A stretch of DNA of 64,000 nt, from assembly GCA_949358305.1 (NCBI GenBank), contig OX442320.1:7394259-7458258 (forward strand). Direction: 5' to 3'. This DNA comes from Strigamia acuminata. Taxonomy: Eukaryota; Arthropoda; Chilopoda; Geophilomorpha; Linotaeniidae. This document shows positions 32,672-44,611 of this stretch, in pieces. The translations under genes were made by a program, and so were the position numbers. The first letter of the stretch is position 1. Each line of letters opens with the position of its first letter. A model generated the notes under the pieces. It did no database searches. It saw nothing but the letters and a program-made list of their open reading frames with translations, and was not told the origin of the DNA.

Positions 32672-33029
32672 AGAATGTAAAACTCAATCAAACCTGTATT
32701 TCATTCGCAAAGATACACATCGTAATAGAAGGCTGTGGAGACGGATCAGATGAAAAATCCCGACATTTGTAAGTCATTTTTATTTTGTTTTGTTTTATTT
32801 TAGTGATCCGCTCGACTACATGGAGACGAACTTACGGAATTGCATCCGTGTCGCAAATATATGCATGCAAGGAATAAGCCACGCTAACAACGAAGAGGAA
32901 TCGCTTGATTGCACGTGTGTCGATTTTATCGGCAAACGTCAACATTTTTGCTTCAACGAAGCAACATGCGCCAAGAATTTGAATTCGTCGCTTCGGTCTT
33001 CGTTATTTGTGAGTGCGGAGAATTTATGA
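32672..33029 (+). CDS. small Cys-rich protein, 3' exons, unrecognised
   Basis: Two exons can be joined in frame. The first, from a CTCAG acceptor near 32671 to GTAAG near 32770, gives GCGDGSDEK. The second runs from TTTTAG near 32803 to the TGA at 33027-33029. The product has about nine cysteines in 100 residues, including NLRNCIRVANIC, LDCTCVDF and HFCFNEATC, which suggests a disulfide-rich secreted protein. The 5' exon with a signal peptide is not identified, and the gene lies between transposon remnants. I do not recognise the family. Confidence 0.4.
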
Positions 33030-33199
33030 ATAATTATGAGAAAGATTACTAACTTTTAAAGTGTCGAACAACGGCGTGTTTTCGTTTATTTTTTTCTAAA
33101 TTCCAGGCGATTTTCAAATCGATACCGGTATGAATAATACACGTGCCGTCCTGGCGCCATCTTTGGTAACTCCCAAAAAGTAGTTTGCTACAATTGACG

Positions 33200-33650
33200 C
33201 TAGGGGGCGGTCCATAAATTACGTAACGCCTTAAGGGGGGGGGGGGGGGGGGAGAGAGTTTCGATTATTGTTACAGGTTGTTACGATGGGGGAGGGGGGG
33301 GGGGTTCGTAATAATGTTACGTAACTTATTTTTTTTTTGAAATTTTAAAATTCTGAAATTTTGAAATTTTTATATTTTTAAAAACTGAAAATTTTACTTT
33401 ATAAATAATTGCTTTTTGAGATATTATTCTTTTTTTTGTATAAAATTGTATAAATAGTCATTATTAAATAAAAATTGTATTTATATTTAGTGTACCGTAT
33501 ATCAAAATTGGGGGGGGGGGTGGTTAGTTTCGTTATGTAATATTCTAGGGGGGGGGGGTTTATGGATTTGTTCCGACCTTGTTACAGGGGGGGGGGAGGG
33601 GGTCTAAAAGTCCAAAAATTAGCGTTACGTAATTTATGGACGGCCCCTAG
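33200..33650. mobile_element. MITE with CTAGGGG...CCCCTAG termini and G-runs
   Basis: Left terminus GGTCCATAAATTACGTAACG and right terminus CGTTACGTAATTTATGGAC are inverted repeats inside CTAGGGG/CCCCTAG ends. The interior has several runs of 8-17 G on the plus strand. This terminus type is widespread in animal genomes. It encodes no transposase. Confidence 0.8.
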
Positions 33651-33980
33651 ACAACAACCAAGTTAGTTTCAAATTAAAGTCCAGTCCGAAAGTTCAATGT
33701 TCAATCGTTTGATAGAATCCCAATTTCTTTCTTTTTCAATGCTATATTAACGTAACACACTCGAAACTACGTGACCGCAATTTCAATAAAACCAACTTTT
33801 CCACGTGGAAAAGCAGACCTTGAGCTCATTTCTATAATCTAACTGGTAAAAGAAAGACAACCAAACAGGTAATAAATTCTTTAAAAAAAGCATTATGTAA
33901 GAATTTAATCAAAACTTCCGGTGTGAAAACAAATAAATAAACTTGCTTCCACACATCCCAAGTTATTTTCAGATCCAGAA

Positions 33981-34353
33981 ATGCGAGTCCAAACAACACT
34001 CCTTATTTTCAGTCTTCTGCGTAAGTATTCAACATTAATTACATTTAAACGTGAATTTTAATTTTTAATCAACTGAATAACAGTTTCAGCAGCATTAATT
34101 CAAGCTGAGGACGATCCTGGTGCATTTCCGTGTGCAGCCAAGAAGATTTACCTGCCAATATGCGGGGATGATGGCTATACCTATGCAAACAGAGATTTAT
34201 TGAGATGTGAAAATGAGAAAAGAGAAAGAGAGAAACTACCAAGTACATGTCAACTTATTTTAACTTACTTGGATATCAATTAATCCTCTTTTCTTTTCAC
34301 TTGTAGAAGTTGAGGTCAAGTCTCAAGGTCCGTGTCCAGCAGAGCGAGATTAA
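33981..34353 (+). CDS. secreted Kazal-like serine protease inhibitor lacking the C2-C4 pair
   Basis: Three exons (33981-34020, about 34084-34242, about 34306-34353) encode about 80 residues: a signal peptide (MRVQTTLLIFSLLLSAALIQ) and one Kazal-like domain with the core PICGDDGYTYANRD. Kazal domains block serine proteases through a loop between Cys2 and Cys3 and normally have six cysteines (C1-C5, C2-C4, C3-C6). Here four remain: the residue at C2 is Ala (CAAKKIYLPIC) and that at C4 is Asp (ANRDLLRC), so one disulfide is lost as a pair. The predicted P1 residue is Lys, which would fit trypsin-like targets if the loop still holds its shape. Introns have GT-AG ends and the reading frame is intact across all junctions. 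Confidence 0.82.
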
Positions 34354-35172
34354 CTATCTAAATCGTAAAACTTCAATTTGTTATATAATAAATATTGTTA
34401 TGCGGTAGATATATAGATTTTTATTCTTGTCGACTTTCAGTTACAATGTTTTTAAAAAAATGTATTTTCACTTATTATATATGCTAAAATAAAGATTTGG
34501 CCAAAGTGCAACTAGTCTGCCAGAAAATACCATCTTTAAATATATTATTGTTTATTTAGTTTTTAAAGTTATTGAAATATGTATTTATTTTATTTATCGT
34601 CACAGAATAATATAATATAGTATTGAATATGGGGTATATATGCGATGCCATTCCTCGAGTATACTTTTACCAAGAAAAGATTTATTGAAATATTATTATT
34701 ATTATTATTTTTAACGGGGGGTTGTTGGTTCGTGTATTTTCTTCAAATTATTGCACCAAGCCTTTCTCTCTTTTCAGCCGAAAAAACCTCTCATTGTCAA
34801 TTAATTGCTTCAAAACTTCTACGTCTATTTTCGCTCTGACCAGCAGAAGCAAATTGTATAAAAAAAACAACCGCGCACAAATGAGTGATCCCAAACCAAA
34901 TCCCAACAAGCACTAGAAGAAGGCTAAGCTAACCAAACCAAAATTCACCTTGAATTGTGCTATGCACTCACAAATATTTACCAAAAAATAAAAATAACAC
35001 TGATAGTGATCACTGGGGTCTTCTGTTATTGGGATCACAGCATTTTTCACTCGTAAAATGCTAAAATCAACAGTAATCTAGTGCCAAAAAGGGCCATAAA
35101 ATATTAAAATATTAAATAAATATAAATATGCGTTTGATTTTTTAAAAAAAAATAAGAAATAATAAAATAAAC
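34354..35172. other. 3' flanks of the convergent Kazal and GGT genes
   Basis: No gene. AATAAATATTG at 34388 and AATAAAG near 34490 could be polyadenylation signals of the Kazal gene. Confidence 0.5.
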
Positions 35173-38100
35173 TTAAAATCCTGATGTTCCGCCCCCTTTT
35201 CTAGTATCTGAATAAGCATAAAATTTTCCATTTTTTTCCTTGGATATGGCCACCACAATTGGACCTCCCAAGTGATACTCGGTTACGCAATGACCAAGTT
35301 TTTCCAAACCTTGAAGAATCGTCTAAAAAAAAACAAAATATATTACCAAAAAATGCTAGCAAATTCGTAGCAAAAACCAATCAATCAATCACTTCGTCAA
35401 ATCCCCTTTCGTAGAGAATTTCATTTGGAAGAAGTTGATGATGCAAGCGAAGCGAGTCGATCGCTTTCTGCAGATCTTCCTTCAATCTCAAGTAGCGCAG
35501 CGAAACCTGCGCCGAATTTCAATTAAATAATCGTTGCATAATCAGCCACACTCGGCTGAATGCCAAATAGTGAATTAACGAATTAATGAATTACCAAACA
35601 AGTTCCAGTCGTGATTCGCGTGCCTCCGGCCGAACCAATAACTAAGGCCACATCGCCACTGCGGTCCACAAAAATGGCCGGGCACATGGAAGACAAGGGT
35701 CTCTTTCCCGGTTGGATCATGTTGATCGGAGACGGGGGCCAACCAGATGTGTGGAGAATATCGGGATTGGCAAAATCGCACATCACGTCGTTCATGATAA
35801 TTCCCGTAGAGGAAGAACGCACCTTGGCGCCAAAACTGACATATTTACAAATTATTCACTCATCGATCAATATTAATTATATATAATTACCGGTATATAA
35901 AAAAAAATACGAAATAAAAACACTTACTAATGATTAATGCTGCTAGTAACAGATACCGCATCTCCATTCGGCGCTATAATGGACACATGAGCCGTGCCGT
36001 AGTCGTCCGGCTGATAAAAGATGGCGCCGTAGTACTCAGGTCCAAAAGTTGTGTTGTCGGTGATTTTAGTACGCAAGGAATCAGCATAATCTTTACAAGT
36101 TAAATTTTTCAGCAACTAGAAATAAGTAAATAAATAATAAAGGCGAAAATAGGTGGGATTAAAGTGTAACTGACATCTCTAACGTCTACGTATTTCTCGT
36201 CCCCGAGCTCGGTTCGCCTGGCGTAAGCAAATTTACAAGCTTCAGCAAATCGATGGTACGTGAGAACCTTTTTCTCATCGGAAGAAAGACTGTCCTCGTC
36301 AAACTGATATCCATCTAGAATGTTAAGAATGAGGGCCATTAGTGCTCCACTGCCAGGTGGAGGTACGTTGTACATGGTGAGGCCATCACTTAGTTTAATT
36401 GTTATTGGATCTTTGACAAGTGGTTGATAACTCGCCAAATCTCCCAAGGAGATCAAACAACCTAAACAATAATTAATACAATCAATACACAATTAATGCA
36501 TCCGAGCGGAATCAATCGAAACGTGCCTAAATTTTGCAAATCGTTCACAAACAGCGGCGCCAATTCCCCAGAATACAACACGTAAGCTCCTTTTTTGGCA
36601 ATCAGTTCCAACGTGCGAGCGAGAAGCGGTCTTCTGACTATGTCGTTTTCTTGATATACATCACCGGTTGATTGATTTACCAGTATTTCCCTGAGCGAAT
36701 TCCAATCAATCAAGTGTACTACTTAATGACTGTTGTCAATCTTGACATTTACCTCATGCTGGGTTCGGATAAAATCAACTCTCGGGTCTGTTTGAGTGCG
36801 TTTGCCATGTGAAATCCCACTCTGTGTCCTCTCCTGCAGATTTTTATCACTGGGACAAACAGATCGGCCCAATTCAATTTCCCATACCGTTGGTGCGCTT
36901 CCCAGTACCCCAACAACTCTCCAGGCACCGCGACTGGAAGACCACCTAATGCAAAATGCGGAAATAAAAATACAAATAACATATAAACAAACTCTCCCTA
37001 AAACCTAAACACAATTCCACCTAAAAACAAGTAAAATATTAGCTTTTTATCACCTGTTTGAAATGGAAAAAATAATTAAAACGTTCTTTGTAATACTCAC
37101 AAAATCTCAGCAGCTGAAACTATTCATCAAATCAATCACAATGACAAAGTCAAGAAATTTCAACGAAAACTCGACACTTTTTAATGTTTTTGTCTTTTTA
37201 TTTTTTCCTTTGTGTAAAACGTTATTACCTCGCAGTGTTAAGTTTAAATTCCCTTGAAACATATCTTCAGTTGCCAACGCAGGAGCCACCTCTCGCGCAT
37301 CTATCACCTGGGCAGTTTTGTTTTCCCTGAAAAAATGTATCCCAAGGTTAAAGCGCTCTCAATACGGACTCCGGGCCTCAGCATCGGGTTTCTCATTTAA
37401 ATTCTGCATTCGGGGGGCTATGTACACAAAACGTTATTTGATTTCCACAAAAACTAGATCATTTCAGTTCGATTCTACAGATTATTTGGTGAAATACAAT
37501 GAATGTAGTACAGACCTGTTATAAATTGTCATTTGAAATCCACCGCCGAGTCCCATGCTGTGTGGATTGACCACTCCTACGCATAACAAAGTAGCGATTG
37601 CCGCATCCACTGCCGAACCCCCACGTCTGAGAATATCACTAAAAATAAAAACCGACACATTCCATTAAGTTTTACAAATTCCCATATCATTCCATCAATT
37701 TCTAAGTGTTTTATTTAGTGGCCCCTATAAACCGATTAGTCGTGCAGTTTTGCGTTTGGTTTTGATTCTAGATTTTAATTTTGTTTTAAAATGAAAAAAT
37801 GTGAGCAGGTGCGGGTAAGAAATGGACGGGAAAAAAATGCATTTTAATTGTCGTTTGTGTATATTTTTGGTATTGATTTTCACTCGGTGTCTGAAAACTA
37901 AAAGAAACTCATTTGTTTCACTCGCTATTTCAACCTGCTGCGGTGAAATTTTTATTTTATTTATTATTATCTTTAAAATTTGAACTGAGCTTTTAAATAA
38001 GAGATGAAATTGGTGCGGAAATGCACTTTTATTTTTTCATTACTTCAGAGAGTCCACCCCATCCAAAGCCTTTCTCTTTTGCACTTGATTGCCCATCTGG

Positions 38101-38545
38101 ATTGTGTGTAACGAGGTAAATGCCATCCAATTCACCCACACAATCAATTTTTTTTTTATATTTATATATTTCATTTTCTATACAGTCAATCCTTTTATTC
38201 CTAGTAAAGCCAGCACATAATGCCGAAGGATTTTGTGTTGACAAAACAAATTGAGTGTGCGGCACAAGTTTGTGTATGTTTAGATATCATATAGGCCTAA
38301 AACGTACATTAAAAAGTCTCAAAACTAATTGGTTTGATGGAATAAAATGTCAAATTATTTGTCAAGTTTAAAGGGAAGCAATAAACATGTCAGTTTGTGG
38401 TAAAGATACGAAGAGATAGATGATAATTTACCTTCCAACATCAGCACATTCTTTCGTATCAGCAGCCACACATGCATTTTCGTAAATTCCGATCCCTGAA
38501 GAGACAAGTGGGGCCATCCACGGGATGGTGAAAAGAATAAGATCC
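35173..38545 (-). CDS. GGT1-like: gamma-glutamyltransferase (gamma-glutamyl transpeptidase)
   Basis: GGT is a membrane-anchored N-terminal nucleophile hydrolase that cleaves extracellular glutathione. About ten exons run from about 38545 to the TAA at 35173. In order they show a hydrophobic N-terminus ([19 protein letters not shown]), [42 protein letters not shown] (substrate Arg), [31 protein letters not shown], the autoprocessing and catalytic Thr in [18 protein letters not shown] (exon about 36115-35930), [28 protein letters not shown] (substrate Ser) and the C-terminal GGPIVVAI. The initiator Met is not certain: a stop precedes the hydrophobic segment, so a Met in that segment or a missed 5' exon may be used. 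The family's NEMDDF reads NDVMCDF here, which changes a substrate-contact Glu and an Asp. Confidence 0.92.
38029..38265 (-). CDS. unexplained 78-codon ORF inside a GGT intron
   Basis: An open frame starting [14 protein letters not shown] with two to three cysteines and a C-terminal [16 protein letters not shown]. It lies in the roughly 0.8-kb intron between GGT exons near 38430 and 37640, on the same strand. Composition is protein-like, but it has no recognised relative. It could be an alternative exon, a nested gene or chance. Confidence 0.2.
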   Translation of the reverse strand: MPHTQFVLSTQNPSALCAGFTRNKRIDCIENEIYKYKKKIDCVGELDGIYLVTHNPDGQSSAKEKGFGWGGLSEVMKK

Positions 38546-40801
38546 GATGAAAATAAAAGTTTTTAAGTCGTCGCTTTCTTATTTCTTTTTCCTCTTAAAG
38601 TGTGGTTTTTGCCGGAACCGCGTGAACCACGAAAACGTGGCCGGATTTGTGTCGACTGCTTCTCTGCCTTCGTTGCAAGGATTTTCAGATTGAGTGTTTG
38701 GTCTCGCAAGCGCCAGGTGATGATAATTCTCAACACAAAATCTGACCATGATGACAACGAATTGATCCGTTTTCGTGCATTCTTAAAACCTGATGTCTCG
38801 ATATTTTCAGCAATCACGATCTGGAAAATAGAAATTAAAATATGGCGGGGTTAAATCCTCAAGCTTTGACAGTGATTATCCGCCTTCACTTCGCCGACTT
38901 CTTGGTTCCTGCAAAAATGGCAAACGGCCAAAATCGGTGGAAGAAAATTCTGCATTGGACCAAAATTGGTGCCAAGAAGTGCGAAAAACTCGACGTTTTC
39001 AGCAAAACTTTACATTTAATCCACTCATTACGTGATGTAAATATAAACATGGAATTAAAAATTGATTTGTGACAATTTTTACCCTAATTTACACTTTACA
39101 CGTGCCAAATTCGATAGCTTTAAATTAATCATTACAAACAGCTAACGGTTGTAAATTCAATATCGATTTGTTTACTTATCATTTCACCTGGAAATTCGCG
39201 ACTCAAATTTTCCCGTTGGATAACCAGTTTGTTACGATTTATATTTTTATCCGTTTTGCTATTTTTTTTTAAAGAAAATAAATAAATTATAAATTTAAAG
39301 TTTATTTTCCTAAAAATCAAAACAGAATAAAAAGTTCTGCGACTCAATTTATTATTTTTTTAAAGTGGAAATGTAAATTTAGAGCAGATGTTGTGATTGG
39401 ATTTGTTGGGTCAAATAATCAGTGAGCAAGAAATGTTATCAGCAATTGATGTAGAAACCAAATAAGATTACCCGTAGCAAGAGCGCCTTTAACGAAATCT
39501 TATTTACATTCAAAACTTTAGAAAATTTAATTCACCGTTTGCTTATTTTCTCGTTTGATGCGAATGGAAAGAGAAATATAATCGATAATCAAACGTATAT
39601 ATCTACATTAATTTGTCTTATTTTTTTTACCCAGACCTTCGTGCGTGTAAATCGCACCTTGTGGTACGAACGACACGAACAACTCGTGTCGTTCTAACCT
39701 TGACTTGTCAATTGCAATCCCATAAACAAATAAATAAATAAATAAATCCAAAAATTTCAAAAATTTCACTAAATTTAATTATTTTCATGGAGGAAACAGC
39801 ACATAATTGAAAATCATTCCTTTAAATTCGATAAAATCAAGACGAATTTATCCAAAAATGTGCAATTTCATCATCACGCAATTTACCTTACTACGGCCTG
39901 GAATCGCACCGGTCAAATTCCCCGACAACTTGCGTAGAAAATTCAAAGGCACTTTAGTTGAGCGAAACACCGAAAACAGTAATCGGAGGGTAAACGAAAC
40001 GAAACGGCGCAGAATGACAACCAGACCCAGACGTCGGTGTTCGCCGGTCGCAGTCGCAGATGCAATCAACCACCGTGCGCTTTTGAAAAGGAGGAGAAAA
40101 AAAAATCAGGTAGAGAGCAGCACTGTTTGGTGATGACTCTGATGAGATGAACGATCGATTTCCAGAGATGAGGATGACGGGAAACGAGCACGAATTTTAA
40201 AACTCGCTCATTTCGAACGCTCTTTATCTTGTTCAAATTATAAAATAAAATAAAAAATACTCTTAAAATATATAAACGAAAATTAATTTACTGGTTTCGC
40301 GTCATTATTGTGTATTTGTTGCATAAAATAAACGCGTTTGGCTCGTCGCCGAGGCCCTGGTCGATCAATATTCTATTCCAGCTTAAGGTGGAGGAGTTCA
40401 GGGGGAAACAGTTTTGTTTCGGTTAATTTCCATATATTTAAGTTGAGTAAATGGTTATTTATTTAGGAATAAAAAGTTTTTTTTTTTTTTCAAGAAAAAT
40501 TTTTATTTCGTCAAAATTTTTTCCTGATTTTTTTTTTTAGGTTAAACTGACTTTTTAGATTTTTCTGTTCTGCTCGCAACATTATTTACAAAGTTTTTAT
40601 ACAAATTTTAGTTGCGCTATTAAAAAAATATACAGTTCGCAGTCGCTCTAAAATGAATACAGAGACTTCAGAGCAGCTGTTAACTAGAAAAATAAATTAA
40701 ACAAATCGGAAAATCAGTTTTTTCAAAGCTTAATTTTAGTAAAAAAAAAAAAATTTAACTTAAATTAAAATAAAAAAAATCGATTCGTACGTTACAAAAA
40801 C
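38546..40801. other. intergenic between GGT and MED31
   Basis: AT-rich with several unsupported frames on both strands. The plus-strand frame at 38842-39072 and the frame at 39807-40133 show no domain or splice context. A hairpin around AACGACACGAACAACTCGTG lies near 39670. A poly-T/poly-A-rich stretch at 40480-40790 probably includes the MED31 3' flank. Confidence 0.45.
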
Positions 40802-41326
40802 TCATTTTCCTTGATTTTGCTCGGCCTGCGTTTGTAAAAGTCTCATTCTTTTTCGTGTGTAATGTTGCCAATGTAGAATTTGTTGATCATCGATGAACTT
40901 GGCGCACTGTCCGCTCACAATTTCCTTTCTAAAATGCTCGTACTGAAGAAGCTCCAAAAAATGAAGACACATTGGGTATCTAAAAATACACGATAAAGTC
41001 AAATTATTCGTAATTTGATTACTAAAAGAAAATTATTATAATAGTAACTCACTTTAGGTATTTAGCGTAAGTCGGCTCTTTCCAGTATTGTAAATATTTC
41101 AGGTAGTTGATGAAGGATTGGTCTTTGAAATACCCTCGCTGCGCTAAAACTGTAAATATTTAATTTGGTCCGTGATTTAATGGTAAATACGTAAGACAAA
41201 CAATTGTGATTAACTTGACTTACAGTTGAGATAATTGGGATTGGCTAAACATTGTACGAATTCAAGTTCTATTTGAAATCGGAGTCGTTGTTGTTCTTCG
41301 GTTTCTGGAAAATTTACACGTTTCAT
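40802..41326 (-). CDS. MED31: Mediator complex subunit 31 (SOH1)
   Basis: MED31 is a small, highly conserved subunit of the Mediator middle module, which links activators to RNA polymerase II in the nucleus. Three exons are clear: 41326-41224, 41149-41053 and 40979-40802. Hallmarks are QIELEFVQCLANPNYLNFLA (joined across intron 1), YFKDQSFINYLKYLQYWKEP, YPMCLHFLELLQYEHFRKE and CKFIDDQ-like AKFIDDQQILHWQHYTRKR. Splice junctions are all GT-AG and in phase. I chose the ATG at 41326 (MKRVNFPETEEQQR), because family members start shortly before the EEQQR-type segment. An in-frame ATG at 41392 would add 22 residues. At about 125 residues the length is normal for animals without the C-terminal Gln-rich tail. 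Confidence 0.96.
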
Positions 41327-41392
41327 AACAATACGATCGGTTTTGTCAATGTAATTAACGATAAATGCGTGTGATAAAGCGTGTGACAACAC

Positions 41393-42139
41393 GGATCGAT
41401 GATGAACCTACGGCAGCCAAAACAGTCTCGCAGATTCGAGTTTGATTTTTGGGTTTTATTTTGGAATGAGTTGAACGTATTTATTTATTACGATTTATTA
41501 TTTATAATTATGTTGTATTTTTTTGTTGGAAATTTGAAATAATTAAGATTGAAATTGTTAAATTAAATTAGCTCTAAACTTGCGGCGCCATCTAGTAACA
41601 AACAATAAAAGCTACTTAGGTTTTTATTTGATTTTCATCATTGAACTTTTATAATAATTATTAATAATAATAAATTGTGTAGTTTCCCCAGCATTTGAAA
41701 AGATTCAAAATTATTGTTAGCACATACACATAATATGTTCGATTAATTAATTCGAATTTTCTACATTTTATTTCAAGGGTCATGCAGTAAAGTTCACTTT
41801 TAGCCAACTTGGAAGAGTTTGTTTACTTAAAAATTAAAAACAAGAAAATCTTTTTCAAGATATATTAAATTTTAAAAATATAAAAATCCTAAATTAATAA
41901 AAAATACGGGAAACCAGAGTTTGTTTTCAATTTTCGCGTGCTGTTTGAAAGCATTCACATTCATGATTTTATTACACTATAACTTGTATTCTACTGTTAA
42001 AGGCGTGCACGGAGGATATCCTGAGTTTCATGAATATTTATCTTCTTTTATTCACTACTTGTTAGTGACGCCAATGGAAGATATTTAAACATGAAATCAA
42101 GCTACTTTCTATATTTTATCATTTGTCCCTCTCGTGATA
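41393..42139. other. intergenic between divergent MED31 and the micro-exon gene
   Basis: AT-rich, no gene. It holds the 5' flanks of both neighbours. No promoter motif can be assigned. Confidence 0.5.
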
Positions 42140-43702
42140 ATGAAGCTCTTGATACTTCTTCTCGCATTAGGAACTTTATTTGCAATCAATGTACTGTAAC
42201 TTTGACTCCCTGTTTTCACTTCACTTAAACAATTTCATTTTATTAGGAAGCAAATGAGTCTGAATGGTTACAAGTTATGTCCATTTGCTACTACTACGAT
42301 GATATTGATAATGTGGTAAAGTATAAATAAACAAAAGAAATGAGTACGTATGGGAAATACTTTTTTATAATTCAGGCAAAGTTTAAGACATGCTGCAATT
42401 GTGTGAGCTCAATTTTTCCATCAAAAGAAGTTAGTTTATTCCCTGCATTAAGTAGATGTGTCAAATATGTTAAAACAATAACTTTTTTACAGAATACAAC
42501 TTCAACTGATGCAGACATCAAGAAATGCTCAGACAAAATGCCAGGAAAAGTAAAAAAAAATAATTTATTCATATCTTCATTGCCAAATAATCTTTATTAA
42601 TTTTTTTTTGTAGTTTGCATCATGTGTGAGTAACTCTACAAAATATAAATAATCACTGGTTAATAATGCTTTGTTACAGGACACAAAGAATTGCATTGTA
42701 CAAAATTTAAAGACCTACAGAGTGGTGAGTTAAGAAAAATCAATTACTGTACATGATTATTTTGACTCATATTATTCAAATTAAATTAAACAGGAAAATC
42801 AGCAAAGATTTCTAAAACTACACAAAGAAGTTCTCAGTCGTGTAATTAGACTTGAATATCCGTTGAAAAACGTTCAATTTTAATCCAAACAGAAATTAAA
42901 TTTGATAGGGAGAATTAATTCGTTTGTTCCAAGTTTGGGGAGCCTTTTTCATGGTTGTCTCTATGGCAAAGGAATTGCCAAAACGAAGCATTGAAAACGT
43001 AAATATATTAAATAACAAAATATTCCATGTGTACGCAGTGTCTTAGTGCAATTACAATACTTTCTTTAGCTCATAGAACCAGCTAAAGTGTGTTTTGACC
43101 CTGCAAAAGTTGATTTAGCGCAGTTTGACGAGCCAGCAACTGAAATGATGGTAAATTCTGTCTAAATCCTTGCATAAATTGATAAATCTTAGAGGTTGAG
43201 TCTGTAAAAGTTGTTCTTTAATTGCAGGAAGAATCCCGAAGTGTCAGAGCAGCTGAGGTAATTAAAACTACAAGAAAATCAGTAAAATATATGAAAAAAA
43301 TACTTTCAATATGGTGTCATGTATTTACAGGGCAATGATGACAGACTGATTGTTAAAAACACATTCCGAAGGGTAAGAAAAAGCTCCCAATCAAAATATT
43401 TATTTTCAATAAGCAAAAATATTTTTTAAAATAGCTTTTTCGTCTGTATTTATGCTGCATCAAAAAAATAGTAAGTTTAAATTGGGTTGAAATAAATGCT
43501 TTGAAACATACATATTTTCCAATTTGTTGCAGACTGAAAACAAAGAAGCTAAGGGTATACTTAAGGATTTTATGGGAAAATATCAAGGATTTGTTCCTGC
43601 TAAGGTAGTGTAGTGAAATTTTGTTGGCATTAAAGTAATAATATTTTGATAATGACATTTTTTTTTATTTTTTAGATTGCTCGCTTGTATTGTGAAAAAT
43701 AA
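42140..43702 (+). CDS. secreted protein built from 14 small phase-0 exons (micro-exon type gene)
   Basis: I do not recognise the protein. A signal peptide (MKLLILLLALGTLFAIN) is followed by about 230 residues encoded in 13 further exons of 69, 54, 57, 12, 45, 78, 90, 81, 30, 42, 36, 72 and 27 bases. Every one of the 13 introns has GT-AG ends and phase 0, so each internal exon is a whole number of codons and could be skipped without a frameshift. One exon is only four codons (FASC). Recognisable stretches include FKTCCNCVSSIF, GELIRLFQVWGAFFMVVSMA and KGILKDFMGKYQGFV. Cysteines are spread over eight exons. The stop is TAA at 43700 and AATAAA follows at about 43742. The layout recalls schistosome micro-exon genes or aphid bicycle genes, but no homology is claimed. 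Confidence 0.75.
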
Positions 43703-43838
43703 AAGTTACAATTTTAAAATTGTAAATTTCTGTAATTCAATAAAATAAATGCAACTTATTGGTTATTACTTATATTGCTTGTATACACGCTTTTATTCAC
43801 TTTTCAGCTATACATGATGATACAAAAGCTAATTGGCT

Positions 43839-44611
43839 CTATGGTGTAGTTTTCTGATATTTTTTAATTGATTGTTGATAAAAGTTCACCAGTTGGTCAT
43901 GATCAGTAACAATTTCTGGCTTTTTACACTGAGAACCATCTTTCATTACTCTTACAGGAATATTTGGAAATGATATTGTATGTTTGTTTATCTATTATTA
44001 TAAGGAATAAAGAAATGTTAAAAACATTTGGAATAAAAAGTTATTTTTTCTTAATACCAAATTTATGAGTGTAAATGGATCTGTCTTTAACATTCCCATC
44101 AGTAAATTTTGATCATTATCCTTGAAATAAAAATTAAAAACAAAAAATTAAAAATGAGAATAATTAATTTTTTTTTAGAAAACATACCAGTACTGATAAT
44201 GTGCATGGTGCAATTTTATGAGGCTGAAAACCAACAACTAGAATAATTTATTTCCATTTTTACCCTAAAATAAATTCATAAATAGATAAATTCTACTTAC
44301 TGCCAATTTACTGCACTTTTTAAGCTGAAACAAAATAAGCAAAATTCAATTTTTCATCTAGTTTAACCATTTTGATGCACTCACCAAAACCAAGGACATG
44401 TTAGGATACCTTGCAAAATCCTCTTCCAGTTCTTTTACCTTCTGCATAATGCGATTTTTTTTTGCAGCAGATAATTTCTGAGGTATTGTATTATTAAAAA
44501 TTATATACAGAACACAGGTATAAATAAAAATCTAACTCTACTTACATCATTGTTAGCTGATGCTAATAGAATAGCTAGCTCAAACAAACAAAGAACAAAC
44601 AGCAGATTCAT
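43839..44611 (-). CDS. secreted protein built from six phase-0 exons, convergent partner
   Basis: An unrecognised protein. A signal peptide (MNLLFVLCLFELAILLASA) starts at ATG 44611. Exons of about 66, 93, 24, 36, 63 and 156 bases follow, all separated by short phase-0 GT-AG introns, to TAG at 43839. Segments include NRIMQKVKELEEDFARYPN, LKKCSKLA, HKIAPCTLSVL, LLMGMLKTDPFTLINL and SFPNIPVRVMKDGSQC. About three cysteines remain in the mature part. It is tail-to-tail with the 14-exon gene and shares its exon style and the signal peptide, so the two may belong to one class of secreted proteins, although their sequences are not obviously similar. Confidence 0.7.
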
